Of a DNA stretch of 64,000 bases, positions 52,320 through 62,075 are shown one piece after another. Positions within the stretch are counted from its first letter, which is position 1, and each line of letters starts with the position of its first letter. Origin of the DNA: CAMFLJ01 sp965279255 (lineage in GTDB: Bacteria > Actinomycetota > Acidimicrobiia > Acidimicrobiales > Acidimicrobilacustridaceae); assembly GCA_965279255.1 (NCBI GenBank), contig OZ257146.1, positions 558,001 to 622,000 of the forward strand. Direction: 5' to 3'. A program made the translations under genes and the position numbers. The notes below the pieces were generated by a model. The model did no database searches and was not told the DNA's origin. It saw only the letters and a program-made list of their open reading frames with translations.

Positions 52320-54689
52320 ATGGCCACCGATGTGACCGCCCTCGAGTCCACCCTCGACGTGGAGGCGATCGACGCCTACTGGCGAGCGGCTAACTACCTC
52401 ACGGTGGGGCAGATCTACCTCTCGGACAACCCGCTGCTGCGCGAGCCGCTGCGACCGGAGCACATCAAGCCCCGCCTCCTCGGCCACTGGGGCACGTCGC
52501 CCGGGCTCAACCTGCTGTACGTCCACCTCAACCGGGTGATCTCCGAGCGCGACGTCGACGTGCTGTTCGTGTGCGGTCCGGGCCACGGCGGTCCGGCCGT
52601 GGTGGCGAACGTGTACCTCGAAGGGACGTGGGGCGAGATCTACGGCGACGTCCGACGCGACGTCGACGGGATGCGCCACCTCTTCCGTCAGTTCTCGACC
52701 CCCGGAGGCATCCCCAGCCACGTCAGCGTGCCCGTGCCCGGCTCCATCCACGAGGGCGGTGAGCTCGGCTACGCCCTGGTGCACGCGGCCGGCGCGGCCT
52801 TCGACGCCCCCGATCGGGTCGTCGCCTGTGTGATCGGCGACGGGGAGGCGGAGACCGGCCCCCTCGAGGGCTCGTGGAAGGTGATCAAGTTCCTGAACCC
52901 GGTGCGTGACGGCGCCGTGCTCCCCATCCTCCACCTCAACGAGGCGAAGATCTCGGGCCCCACGGTGCTCGGCCGCACCGACGACGAGGGCGTGCGGTCG
53001 CTGCTGCGAGGCCACGGCTACGAGCCGATCTTCGTCGAGGGCGACGACCCGCATGCGGTGCACATCGCCACGGCGGCGGCGTTGGACCGGGCGTTCGACG
53101 AGATCGCCCTCCGTCAGCGCGACGCCCGTGAGTCCGGCGATGGCAGCTTCACCGAGGGATGGCCGGCCATCGTGCTGCGCACCCCCAAGGGCTGGACCGG
53201 CCCCAAGGTGGTCGACGGCCAGAAGATCGAGGGGACGTTCCGGGCCCATCAGGTGCCGGTGTCGGGTGTGCGCACCGATCCCGAGCACCTGCGCATCCTC
53301 GAGGAGTGGATGCGCAGCTATCGGCCCGAGGAGCTGTTCGACGCCGCCGGCCGACCGGTGCCCGAGCTCGAGCTCCTGGTCCCGAGGGCGGATCGTCGGA
53401 TGGGTGCCAACCCGGCGGCCAACGGGGGCCGGGTGCGTGTCGCCCTCGACCTCCCCGACTTCACCGCCTACGCGGTCGACGTGCCCGAGCCGGGCCAGGA
53501 GCGCATGGAGCCGACCCGCCGGCTGGGGGAGTGGCTGCGCGACGTGTTCACCGCCAACGCGGACGAGGCCAACTTCCGCATCTTCTGCCCCGACGAGACG
53601 AACTCCAACCGCCTCGGCCCGGTGTTCGAGGTCGAGAACCGCACGTGGACCCTCCCGATCGAGGACAGCGACGACCACCTGGCGCCCGACGGCCGGGTGA
53701 TGGAGGTGCTCTCCGAGCACCTGTGCCACGGCTGGCTCGAGGGCTACACCCTGAGCGGCCGACACGGCCTCTTCGCCACCTACGAGGCGTTCGCCATGGT
53801 GTCGGCGTCGATGACCGTCCAGCACACGAAGTGGCTCGACGGCGCGCGGGAGCTGGGCTGGCGTCGTCCGGTGTCGTCGCTGAACATCCTCCTCACCTCG
53901 ACGTGCTGGCGCAACGACCACAACGGCTTCAGCCACCAGGGGCCCGGCCTCATCGACACGGTGATCTCGAAGCGACCCGCGGTGTCCCGCGTGTACCTCC
54001 CGCCGGATGCCAACTGCCTGCTGTCGGTGGCGGACCACTGCTTCCGATCCACCGACTACGTGAACCTCATCGTCATCGACAAGCAGCCCCACCTGCAGTG
54101 GCTCGACATGGCGGCCGCTCGTCGGCACTGCTCCATCGGCTACGGCCGCTGGCGCTGGGCGGAGGTCGACGGCGATCAGCCCGACGTCGTGCTGGCGTGT
54201 GCCGGCGACGTGGTCACCATGGAGGCGCTGGCCGCGGCGTCGATGCTGCGCCAGCACTGCCCCGACCTGAGGTTCCGGTTCGTGAACGTCGTCGACCTGA
54301 TGACCCTGTTGCCGGCCAACGATCATCCCCACGGCATGGACCGCGTCGCCTTCGACTCGCTCTTCACGCCGGATCGGGACGTGATCTTCGCCTTCCACGG
54401 CTATCCCCGCGAGGTGCACTTCCTGCTGCACGGGCAGGGAGGCTCCGAGCGCTTCCACGTGCGGGGGTACGAGGAGGAGGGCACCACGACCACGCCGTTC
54501 GACATGGTCGTGCAGAACCGGGTCAGCCGCTACCAGCTGTGCCTGGAGGCGATGCGGCGGTCGCGGCGGCGGGTCGACGGCTTCGAGGCCCTCGCCGAGC
54601 ACTGCCGCACGATGCTGGCCCGCCACGACATCTACATCCGTGAGCACCTCGAGGACATGCCCGAGGTCGTGGACTGGACCTGGAGCTGA
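52320..54689 (+). CDS. xfp: Xylulose-5-phosphate/fructose-6-phosphate phosphoketolase
   Basis: 789 residues, the usual length. This ThDP enzyme splits xylulose-5-P or fructose-6-P with phosphate to acetyl-phosphate. CGPGHGGPA, the ThDP/Mg motif GDGEAETGP, HLNEAKISGPT and HGYPREVHFLLHG are present. The 165-bp gap before it shows nothing clear. Acetate kinase follows five bases later, so acetyl-phosphate would be turned to acetate with ATP gain. Confidence 0.95.
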   Translation: MATDVTALESTLDVEAIDAYWRAANYLTVGQIYLSDNPLLREPLRPEHIKPRLLGHWGTSPGLNLLYVHLNRVISERDVDVLFVCGPGHGGPAVVANVYLEGTWGEIYGDVRRDVDGMRHLFRQFSTPGGIPSHVSVPVPGSIHEGGELGYALVHAAGAAFDAPDRVVACVIGDGEAETGPLEGSWKVIKFLNPVRDGAVLPILHLNEAKISGPTVLGRTDDEGVRSLLRGHGYEPIFVEGDDPHAVHIATAAALDRAFDEIALRQRDARESGDGSFTEGWPAIVLRTPKGWTGPKVVDGQKIEGTFRAHQVPVSGVRTDPEHLRILEEWMRSYRPEELFDAAGRPVPELELLVPRADRRMGANPAANGGRVRVALDLPDFTAYAVDVPEPGQERMEPTRRLGEWLRDVFTANADEANFRIFCPDETNSNRLGPVFEVENRTWTLPIEDSDDHLAPDGRVMEVLSEHLCHGWLEGYTLSGRHGLFATYEAFAMVSASMTVQHTKWLDGARELGWRRPVSSLNILLTSTCWRNDHNGFSHQGPGLIDTVISKRPAVSRVYLPPDANCLLSVADHCFRSTDYVNLIVIDKQPHLQWLDMAAARRHCSIGYGRWRWAEVDGDQPDVVLACAGDVVTMEALAAASMLRQHCPDLRFRFVNVVDLMTLLPANDHPHGMDRVAFDSLFTPDRDVIFAFHGYPREVHFLLHGQGGSERFHVRGYEEEGTTTTPFDMVVQNRVSRYQLCLEAMRRSRRRVDGFEALAEHCRTMLARHDIYIREHLEDMPEVVDWTWS

Positions 54690-54694
54690 CGCCC

Positions 54695-55774
54695 GTGGAC
54701 GTGCTCGTCGTCAACGTCGGATCGAGCACCGTCAAGGTGCAGGTCGTCGACGGGGCGGGCCGTCGCACCTTCGACGAGGAGATCGAGGGAGGCCCGTCCG
54801 CGGCCCTCCTCGACGAGGTGATCGACCGGGCGGGTGACGTGGGGGCGGTCGGTCACCGGCTCGTGCACGGCGGCGCCGACCACGTGGCACCCGCGGCCGT
54901 CACCGACGACCTCCTCGCCCGGCTCGACGAGCTGGCGCCGCTCGCACCGCTCCACCTGCCCCCCGCCCTCGCGGTGGTGCGGACGGTCCGTCGGATCCGA
55001 CCGGACCTCCCCGCGGTGGCCTGCTTCGACACCGCCTTCCACGCCACGATGGCCCCGGAGGCGTGGCGGTACGCGGTGCCCGAGGAGTGGGCCGAGGCAG
55101 GGCTGCGGCGCTACGGCTTCCACGGCCTCAGCCACGCCCACGTCGCCCGTCGGGCGGCCGAGCTCGTCGGTCGTCCGGTCGAGGAGCTGCGCACGGTGTC
55201 GTGCCACCTCGGTGCGGGAGCGTCCCTGGCCGCCATCGACGGTGGCCGAAGCGTCGACACCACCATGGGGTTCACCCCGATGTCGGGCCTGGTCATGGCC
55301 ACCCGACCCGGTGACCTCGACCCCGCAGCGATCCTCTGGCTCCTCCGCCGCGGGCTCACCGTCGACGACGTCGAGGACGCGCTCTGGCACGGCAGCGGCC
55401 TCGCCGGGCTCGCCGGCACCTCCGGCGACATGCGGGAGCTCGTGGCCGGCGCCGAGGCCGGCGACGAGCGGGCGACGATGGCCCTCGCCGCCTACATGCA
55501 CCGCGCCCGCGCCTCGGTCGCGGCCATGGCCGCGGCCCTCGGTGGTCTCGACGTCATCGCCTTCACCGGCGGCGTCGGGGAGCACTCGGGTCGGGTCCGC
55601 GACGACATCGTGGGCGGGCTCGGCTTCCTCGGGGCCTCGCTCGACCGGGCGGCTCCGCCGGTGCCGAGCGGCGGCGACGCCGTGGTGAGCCCGGCCGGAT
55701 CGGCGGTCGCCGTGGTGGTGGTCCACGCCCGGGAGGACCTGGAGATCGCCCGTCAGGTCCGCACGGTCGTTTGA
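54695..55774 (+). CDS. ackA: Acetate kinase
   Basis: 359 residues, at the short end for AckA (about 390-400). VVNVGSSTVKVQV, HRLVHGG, FDTAFHATM, CHLGAGASLAAI, GFTPMSGLVMATRPGD and FTGGVGEHSGRVR cover the ATP and acetate sites. It converts acetyl-phosphate and ADP to acetate and ATP. GTG start, five bases after xfp, so one operon. Confidence 0.93.
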   Translation: MDVLVVNVGSSTVKVQVVDGAGRRTFDEEIEGGPSAALLDEVIDRAGDVGAVGHRLVHGGADHVAPAAVTDDLLARLDELAPLAPLHLPPALAVVRTVRRIRPDLPAVACFDTAFHATMAPEAWRYAVPEEWAEAGLRRYGFHGLSHAHVARRAAELVGRPVEELRTVSCHLGAGASLAAIDGGRSVDTTMGFTPMSGLVMATRPGDLDPAAILWLLRRGLTVDDVEDALWHGSGLAGLAGTSGDMRELVAGAEAGDERATMALAAYMHRARASVAAMAAALGGLDVIAFTGGVGEHSGRVRDDIVGGLGFLGASLDRAAPPVPSGGDAVVSPAGSAVAVVVVHAREDLEIARQVRTVV

Positions 55775-55992
55775 CGGCTATGTGACGCGCCTTGGCGCTC
55801 TCAGATCACGAGGACGCGACCCGAAATGCCCGTGACCAGGGATTTTTCTGGAGCGGCGGGTGGTGTCCCTCGCGTGCGAGGCCGGTCCGAGTACATTGCA
55901 GAACCGTTACGACCCAGAACTGCCACGACGCCGAGCCGGCATTGCTGCCGCTGGTGTCCACCCGCCGCCCGCCATCCCCGAGGAGCGCCTGC

Positions 55993-57222
55993 ATGGCTGC
56001 ACCCGGTCGCCGCACGACCAAGCTGATCGCTGCCTCCGGCGCCGTGTTGATCGGGCTGCTCGCCGTCCTGCCCGGTTCGGGAGCGTCGGCCGACACCGCC
56101 GCCGACCAGCGCGAGGTCAAGCGCAAGAAGGCCGAGGTCGCCGCCCAGGTCGACACCCTCCAGGCCACCGACGCCCAGCTCGACGCCGCCCTCGCCGACC
56201 TCCAGGCCAACGTGAGCGCCACCCAGGCCGCCATGAACAACGCCCAGGCCCAGGTCGACGCGGCCACCGCACGGGCCGAGCAGGCCGAGCGCGACGCCGC
56301 CGCCACCCAGGCCAACATCAAGGCCCTCCGGCGCCAGGTCGTCTCGGCCGCGGTCGAGGCCTACGTCGACCCCCAGGGCGACAAGGCCCTCGACGTGTTC
56401 CGCGAGAGCTCCGCCAACGACGCCTCGGCCAAGCAGGCGCTGATCGACGCGACCAGCGGCGCCAAGCTCGACGTCGTCGACGAGTTCCGCTCCGAGAAGC
56501 AGCGCCTCGAGGACCTCCAGGCCGAGGCCGAGGCCGCCCGGGCCGAGGCCGCCGCCGAGCGCGACGCCCTGTCCCAGAAGAAGTCCGGCTACGACACCGC
56601 GCTGCTCCAGCAGCAGCAGGTCGCCAACCAGGTCAGCGCCCGCATCAACGACAAGCTGGCCGAGTCCGCCGCCCTGAGCGCCCTCGACTCGAAGCTGTCG
56701 GCCCAGCTCCAGCAGGAGCAGGCCGCCCTCGTCGCCCGGGTGAAGGCGAGCTCCGCGGGCTCGGGTGGTGGCAGCGGTGGCAGTGGTGGCGGCGGAGGGG
56801 GAGGGGGCGGCACCGCAGTGGTCAAGCCGTCTCAGCCCGGCCTGTCGACCGTCGGCGGCATCACCGTGGCGTCCTCGATCGCCGGCCAGCTCGCCTCGCT
56901 GCTCAACGCCGCGTCGGCCGCCGGCTTCACCCTCGGCGGCAGCGGCTACCGCGACTCCAGCGGCCAGATCGCCCTGCGCCGCCAGAACTGCGGCAGCAGC
57001 GACTACGCCATCTACCAGATGCCCCCCGAGCAGTGCTCGCCGGCCACGGCCATCCCCGGCCGCTCGAAGCACGAGCAGGGCCTCGCCGTCGACTTCACCA
57101 TCGACGGCCACACGCTGCGCACCTCCGACGGCGCCTACCGCTGGATGGTCTCCAACGCCGCCAGCTACGGCTTCGTGAACCTGCCTGGCGAGCCCTGGCA
57201 CTGGTCGGTCGGCGGGGGCTGA
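55993..57222 (+). CDS. Secreted coiled-coil protein with VanY-type D,D-carboxypeptidase domain
   Basis: 409 residues. A signal peptide (about 1-34, cleavage after GASA) is followed by a long Ala/Gln/Glu coiled coil (about 35-250), a Gly/Ser linker (poly-Gly, about 257-273) and a VanY/M15 domain with SKHEQGLAVDF (zinc His and Asp) and EPWHWS (His). The layout parallels EnvC-like hydrolase regulators, but the zinc ligands appear intact. It acts on peptidoglycan outside the cell. The 218-bp leader region contains no clear RNA element. Confidence 0.88.
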   Translation: MAAPGRRTTKLIAASGAVLIGLLAVLPGSGASADTAADQREVKRKKAEVAAQVDTLQATDAQLDAALADLQANVSATQAAMNNAQAQVDAATARAEQAERDAAATQANIKALRRQVVSAAVEAYVDPQGDKALDVFRESSANDASAKQALIDATSGAKLDVVDEFRSEKQRLEDLQAEAEAARAEAAAERDALSQKKSGYDTALLQQQQVANQVSARINDKLAESAALSALDSKLSAQLQQEQAALVARVKASSAGSGGGSGGSGGGGGGGGGTAVVKPSQPGLSTVGGITVASSIAGQLASLLNAASAAGFTLGGSGYRDSSGQIALRRQNCGSSDYAIYQMPPEQCSPATAIPGRSKHEQGLAVDFTIDGHTLRTSDGAYRWMVSNAASYGFVNLPGEPWHWSVGGG

Positions 57223-57291
57223 GCCGCCTCCCGGCGGTGAGCGGCCCCGGCCGGTCCGGGTAGGGTCGCCCCCGAACAAGGGGGAACACAC

Positions 57292-58152
57292 ATGTCCGAC
57301 TCACCCGTCGCCATCGTCACCGGCGCCAGCCGTGGCATCGGCCGCGCCGGCGCCCTCGCGCTGGCCGAAGCCGGCTTCGACGTCGTCGTCAGCGCCCGCA
57401 CCGTCAAGGAGGGCTCCGGCACCTCCGAGACCCAGTCCGTCGCGGCAGAGACGGCCCACGTCGTCGTGCCGGGCAGCCTCGAGCGCACCGCCGAGGAGAT
57501 CGAGGCGCTCGGCCAGCGCGCCCTCATCGTGCCGATGGACCTCATGGACCTCGATGCCGTGATGGCACTGCCCGCCACCGTGCTCGACCAGTGGGGCCGC
57601 ATCGACGTGCTGTTCAACAACGCCATCTACAAGGGCGTGGGCACCCTCGACAAGGTCGCCGACCTCACGTCGGAGTCGATGATGAACATGTTCACCGGCA
57701 ACTTCATCAACCAGGTGCTGCTGATCCAGGCCGTGCTGCCGCACATGCTCGAGCGGGGCAGCGGCACCGTGATCAACATGGTGTCGGGCTCGGCCCGCCT
57801 CGACCCGCCGGCCCCGGCCGGCGAGGGGGGCTGGGGCATCCTCTACTCAGCCTCCAAGGCCGCCTTCGGCCGGGTGGCCGGCGGCATCAACGCCGACCAC
57901 CGCACCGCCGGCGTGAAGGCCTTCAACGTCGATCCCGGCAACGTGGTCACCGAGGCCCGCAAGGCCATCAAGTCCGACGACGAGTACTCGGAGGGCTTCG
58001 GCAGCGAGCCGGCCGAGGCCACCGGCAAGGTCGTGGCGTGGCTGGCCTCCGATCCCGGTGCCGACAAGTTCCTCGGCAAGTGGATCTTCGCCCCGAAGCT
58101 GTGCTCCGACCTCGGGCTGCTCCCGGGCTGGACCTTCCAGGCGGTCGGCTGA
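57292..58152 (+). CDS. SDR-family oxidoreductase
   Basis: 286 residues. TGASRGIGRAGALALAEAG, an NNAIYKG variant of the NNAG motif, and intact YSASK. An insertion at residues 40-65 (TVKEGSGTSETQSVAAET) is unusual for short SDRs. It overlaps the next gene start by one base (TGATG), so the two are coupled. Confidence 0.88.
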   Translation: MSDSPVAIVTGASRGIGRAGALALAEAGFDVVVSARTVKEGSGTSETQSVAAETAHVVVPGSLERTAEEIEALGQRALIVPMDLMDLDAVMALPATVLDQWGRIDVLFNNAIYKGVGTLDKVADLTSESMMNMFTGNFINQVLLIQAVLPHMLERGSGTVINMVSGSARLDPPAPAGEGGWGILYSASKAAFGRVAGGINADHRTAGVKAFNVDPGNVVTEARKAIKSDDEYSEGFGSEPAEATGKVVAWLASDPGADKFLGKWIFAPKLCSDLGLLPGWTFQAVG

Positions 58153-58613
58153 TGGCCGAGCTCGACCTGGCCGAGCTGGCCGACCGGCTCGCCATCCGCC
58201 GCCTGGTCGAGGACTACGCCCGCGCCGCCGACCGGGTCGACGGCCCGGCCGCCGGCGCCTGCTTCACCCCCGACGGGGTCCTGCGCATCTGCAACCGTGG
58301 CCAGGCCGAGCCCGTGCGCATGCGCACCGGCCCCGACGAGATCGCCACGGCGTTCGCCGGGCTCGGGCGCTACGACGTCACGATGCACGTGGTGGCCAAC
58401 CACTACGTCGAGCTCGACGGCGACACCGGCACCGGCGAGACCTACTGCCTGGCCCACCACATCCACGATGCCGACGACGGCAGCGGCAAGCTCGACTACG
58501 TGATGGCCATCCGCTACCTCGACCAGTACCGCCGCACCGATGCGGGCTGGCGCCTCGCCCAGCGTGAGCTCCAGGTGGAGTTCACCGAGGACCGACCGGT
58601 CACCGGTCCCTGA
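58152..58613 (+). CDS. NTF2-like (SnoaL-type) protein
   Basis: 153 residues, the alpha+beta cone fold: N-terminal helices (LADRLAIRRLVEDYARAADRVD), then FTPDGVL, a conserved HVVANHYVEL strand and a terminal RRTDAGWRLAQREL strand. Such proteins act as isomerases, dehydratases or binding proteins for hydrophobic substrates. Translationally coupled to the SDR. Confidence 0.85.
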   Translation: MAELDLAELADRLAIRRLVEDYARAADRVDGPAAGACFTPDGVLRICNRGQAEPVRMRTGPDEIATAFAGLGRYDVTMHVVANHYVELDGDTGTGETYCLAHHIHDADDGSGKLDYVMAIRYLDQYRRTDAGWRLAQRELQVEFTEDRPVTGP

Positions 58614-58635
58614 GCCCGACCCGGAGGAGCCGAAC

Positions 58636-59799
58636 GTGAAGCTGTTCTTCGACGACCAGGCCTTCGACGGGCAGCTCCAGCGCTCGGTCGGCAAGTGTGA
58701 CGGGGGCATGGCCAACGTGGGCGAGTGCCTGGCCATCGCCGCCGCGATCACGCCCGGCGACCGCGACAGCTGGTTCCAGGCGTGGTCGGCCTTCGGCCAC
58801 GGCCTGGTCGAGCAGGCCGACGCAGCGCTGGCCGCCGGCCATCCGGTGAGCGCCCGGGGCGCCTACCTGCGGGCCAGCGAGTACCACCGCCAGTCGTTCT
58901 TCTTCCACCGTGACGACCTCGACTGCGACGAGCTGCGCACCGGCTACGCCGCCAGCGTGGCCGCGTTCCGCGCTGCGCTGCCGCTGCTGGCCCACGCCGG
59001 CGAGGTGCTCGACAGCCCGGTGTCGGGCTACCTCTTCGCCCCGTCCGAGGGCTCCGGCCCGCTGCCGACCCTGCTCCACATCGGCGGCTACGACGGCACC
59101 GCCGAGGAGCTCTACGCGTCGGTCGCGTCCGCGCTCGATCGGGGCTACGCGTTCGCCGCCGTCGACGGCCCGGGTCAGGGCGGCGAGCTCTACGACCGCG
59201 GGGTGGTGATGCGCCCCGACTGGGAGCACGTCGTGCCGGGCATGGTCGATGCCCTCGCCGGCCACCGGTGGGTCGATCCCGAGCGCATCGTGCTCGTCGG
59301 CCGCTCGTTCGGCGGCGTGCTCGCCCCGCGGGGCGCGGCAGGCGAGCCGAGGCTGGCCGCCATGGTCGCCGACCCCGGCCAGTTCGACATGGGGGCCACA
59401 CTGCGGGCGCGCCTCGGTGACCTCATGGACCGCGCCGACGACCCGGCGGCGGCCGAGCAGTTCGAGTCGCTGCTGACCATCCCCGCGGTCCGCGACCTGT
59501 TCGCGCCTCGCATGGTCACCCACGGTGTCACCACCGCCCAGGCCTACTGCGCCGAGATGCTGCGCTTCACCAACGCCGACACCGTCGGGCAGGTGACCTG
59601 CCCCTCCTACGTCACCGACAACGAGACCGACCTGATCTCGTCCGGGCAGGGTCAGGTGCTGTTCGACCACCTGACTTGTCCCAAGCAGTTCCGGCGCTTC
59701 ACCGCCGCCGAAGGGGCCGAGGGCCACTGCGAGGGCATGGCCCCCGTCGTGTTCTGGACCGCCGCGCTCGACTGGCTCGACGACCTGCTGCAGCCCTAG
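58636..59799 (+). CDS. Alpha/beta hydrolase (FrsA/pseudooxynicotine hydrolase-like)
   Basis: 387 residues from a GTG with GGAGG 13 bases upstream. A helical N-terminal region (about 1-125, RASEYHRQSFFFHRDDLD) precedes the hydrolase core with DGPGQGGELY, nucleophile GRSFGGVLAPR (about Ser219), and a final His in AEGHCEG. This layout matches two-domain C-C hydrolases or esterases of the 2,6-dihydroxypseudooxynicotine-hydrolase group. It ends one base from the converging gene. Confidence 0.82.
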   Translation: MKLFFDDQAFDGQLQRSVGKCDGGMANVGECLAIAAAITPGDRDSWFQAWSAFGHGLVEQADAALAAGHPVSARGAYLRASEYHRQSFFFHRDDLDCDELRTGYAASVAAFRAALPLLAHAGEVLDSPVSGYLFAPSEGSGPLPTLLHIGGYDGTAEELYASVASALDRGYAFAAVDGPGQGGELYDRGVVMRPDWEHVVPGMVDALAGHRWVDPERIVLVGRSFGGVLAPRGAAGEPRLAAMVADPGQFDMGATLRARLGDLMDRADDPAAAEQFESLLTIPAVRDLFAPRMVTHGVTTAQAYCAEMLRFTNADTVGQVTCPSYVTDNETDLISSGQGQVLFDHLTCPKQFRRFTAAEGAEGHCEGMAPVVFWTAALDWLDDLLQP

Positions 59800-59800
59800 G

Positions 59801-60859
59801 TCAGGCGCCGCGGAGGCTCGCCACCGACGAGTCGTCGGCGATCTGGAGGGCCAGGGCGGCGAGCTCGTCGACCAGCCGGCTGCGCTCGCTGTGGTCCTCG
59901 TCGGGGTTGGCGGCGCGGATGCGGGCGAGGTTGCCCTCCACGATGATCGCCAGCTTGAACACGGCGAGCACCCGGTAGACGTCGATGTCGCGCACCGAGC
60001 GGCCGCTGGTGGCCTCGTAGCGGGCGATGAGGTGGTCGACGCCGGGGAAGCCCGGGTTCAGACGGTGGGGCTGGGGCTGGCGGCTGCGCCACATCATCTC
60101 GCCGGCCTCGCCCCAGTAGACCGCCACCATGCCGAGGTCGGTGAGCGGGTCGCCGAGGGTCGACATCTCCCAGTCGAGGATGGCGACCATGCGGGTCGGG
60201 TCGTCGTCGGCCCACATGGTGTTGTTGAAGCTGTAGTCGCCGTGCACGACCGAGGAGGCGGTGTGGGCGGGCACCGAGCGCTCGAGGCGCCGGGCGAGCT
60301 CGTCGATGGCGGGGATCTCGTGGTCCTTCGACTTCTCCCACTGGCCGGTCCAGCGGGTGATCTGGCGCTGGAGGAACCCCTCGGGCTTGCCCAGCCCACC
60401 CAGGCCCACGGCCTCGTAGTCGACGGCGTGGAGCCGGGCCAGGACGTCGATGAGCTCGTCGGTGGCAGCCAGCGCCTGGGCCTCGTCGAGGCCGGTGACG
60501 GCGTCGGCGTCGGAGTACACGGTGCCCGGGACGAAGGTCATCAGGTAGAACGGCACGCCCAGCACGTCGGGGTCGTCGCACATGGCCACGGTGGTGGGCA
60601 CGGGCACGTCGCTGCGGCCGAGGCCCTCCTGCACGCGGTACTCGCGGCCCATGTCGTTGGCGGTGGCGAGCAGGCGACCGAGGGGCGGGCGCCGCAGCAC
60701 CCAGTCGTTGGCGTCGTCGCGCACGCGGAAGGTGAGGTTCGACGAGCCCCCCGAGAGGTGGCTGACGACGAGCGGCCCGGAGGCCCCCTCGACGTTGGCG
60801 TCGACCCAGCCCTGGAGGGCCTCGACGGGAACGGCTTCGGCGACCTGCTCGGGATTCAT
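59801..60859 (-). CDS. Aminoglycoside-phosphotransferase-fold (APH) kinase-like protein
   Basis: 352 residues. Nucleotide-binding SGGSSNLTF, catalytic HGDYSFNNTMW and metal-binding LDWEMSTLGDPLTDLG are complete. Relatives fused to or beside acyl-CoA dehydrogenases (ACAD10-like) phosphorylate hydroxy acids rather than antibiotics. The start overlaps the oxidoreductase stop (ATGA). Confidence 0.88.
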   Translation of the reverse strand: MNPEQVAEAVPVEALQGWVDANVEGASGPLVVSHLSGGSSNLTFRVRDDANDWVLRRPPLGRLLATANDMGREYRVQEGLGRSDVPVPTTVAMCDDPDVLGVPFYLMTFVPGTVYSDADAVTGLDEAQALAATDELIDVLARLHAVDYEAVGLGGLGKPEGFLQRQITRWTGQWEKSKDHEIPAIDELARRLERSVPAHTASSVVHGDYSFNNTMWADDDPTRMVAILDWEMSTLGDPLTDLGMVAVYWGEAGEMMWRSRQPQPHRLNPGFPGVDHLIARYEATSGRSVRDIDVYRVLAVFKLAIIVEGNLARIRAANPDEDHSERSRLVDELAALALQIADDSSVASLRGA

Positions 60860-62067
60860 GCGACCGGTGCTCCTGCGACGATGGGATCGGGGAAGTCGAC
60901 GACACAGCGGCTGCCGCTCCAGATGGAGACCATGCAGCGGTTGCAGTGGATGCAGTTGCCCTCCGTCTGGGAGCCCTCCTGCATCCGGTTGATGAGGTCG
61001 GGCTCACGCAGCACGGCTCGGCCCATGGCCACGAACTGGAAGCCGTCGGCCATGGCCTGCTGCACGGTGGCGAGGTTGTTGATGCCGCCCAGGAAGATCA
61101 GCGGCATGTCGACGGCCTCGCGGACCATGAGGGCCTTGTCGCGGAAGTAGGCCTCCTCGAACGGGTACGAGGGCATGAACTTCTTGCCGGCCAGCTTGAA
61201 GCCGATCTTCCCGAGCAGCGGCATGGCCTTGGCGAAGTCCTCGCGGGGGGCGTCGCCCCGGAAGAGGTAGATCGGGTTGGCCAGCGACGAGCCGCCGGTC
61301 ATCTCGATGGCGTCGAGGTGGCCGTCGTCCTGGAGCATGCGAGCGAACTCGACGCTCTCGGGGACGTCGAAGCCACCGGGCACGCCGTCGTCGAGGCTGA
61401 TCTTGGCGGTGACCGCCATGTGGGCCGGGGCCGCAGCTCGGACGGTGGCCACGACCTGGCGGGCGAACCGGGCCCGGTTCTCGAGGCTCCCGGACCAGCT
61501 GTCCTTGCGGCGGTTGAACTTCGGGCTGAGGAACGACGACAGCAGGTAGTTGTGGGCGAGGTGGATCTCGATGGAGTCGAACCCGGCCTCGGCCATGAGC
61601 GACGCCCCGCGGGCGTAGTCCATGGTGACCCGCTCGATCTCGGTCTCGGTGATCGGCCGGGTGATCTTCATCGAGATCGGGTTGACCTCACGCGACGCGG
61701 ACAGCGAGGGCACGCCGTTCTTGGCGGCGTTGGCCACGGGCCCGGCGTGGCCGATCTGGCCGGCGACGAGCGCGCCCTCGTCGTGGATGGTGTCGACCAG
61801 CTTCCGGAGCCCCGGCACCGCGGCCGGCCGCAGCCAGATGCAGCCGTCGTCGGTGCGCCCCTCAGGAGCGATGGCGAGGTACGCCACCGTGGTCATCGCC
61901 ACCCCGCCCCGCACCGGGCGCAGGTGGTAGTCGATGAGCTCGGGGGTGACGAGGCCCTTCGGGGTGACGCCCTCGAAGGTGGCCGCCTTCACGAAGCGGT
62001 TCTTGAGGGTGAGCGGCCCGAGGGTCGCGGGGGAGAACGGGTCCGGGGGCGTGGTCGGTGCGTCCAC
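60856..62067 (-). CDS. NADH:flavin oxidoreductase (Old Yellow Enzyme family)
   Basis: 403 residues from a GTG at 62067. The FMN-binding TIM barrel shows LTLKNRFVKAATFEG, GQIGHAG, HLAHNYLLSSFLSPKFN and FVAMGRAVLREPDLI. A Cys-rich tail (NCIHCNRCM ... SRC) resembles the [4Fe-4S] site of dienoyl-CoA-reductase-type relatives, though the second domain is absent. Probably reduces an activated C=C bond. Confidence 0.88.
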   Translation of the reverse strand: MDAPTTPPDPFSPATLGPLTLKNRFVKAATFEGVTPKGLVTPELIDYHLRPVRGGVAMTTVAYLAIAPEGRTDDGCIWLRPAAVPGLRKLVDTIHDEGALVAGQIGHAGPVANAAKNGVPSLSASREVNPISMKITRPITETEIERVTMDYARGASLMAEAGFDSIEIHLAHNYLLSSFLSPKFNRRKDSWSGSLENRARFARQVVATVRAAAPAHMAVTAKISLDDGVPGGFDVPESVEFARMLQDDGHLDAIEMTGGSSLANPIYLFRGDAPREDFAKAMPLLGKIGFKLAGKKFMPSYPFEEAYFRDKALMVREAVDMPLIFLGGINNLATVQQAMADGFQFVAMGRAVLREPDLINRMQEGSQTEGNCIHCNRCMVSIWSGSRCVVDFPDPIVAGAPVA

Positions 62068-62075
62068 GGTGGGAC

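Noticed and set aside
50721..54647. A 1308-codon open frame on the minus strand opposite xfp
   Set aside because: It is an antisense shadow of GC-rich coding DNA. xfp and the FAD reductase on the plus strand have complete family motifs.
59801..60859. Aminoglycoside resistance gene
   Set aside because: The APH fold here is in an operon with an oxidoreductase, as in catabolic ACAD10-like kinases; nothing points to antibiotics.
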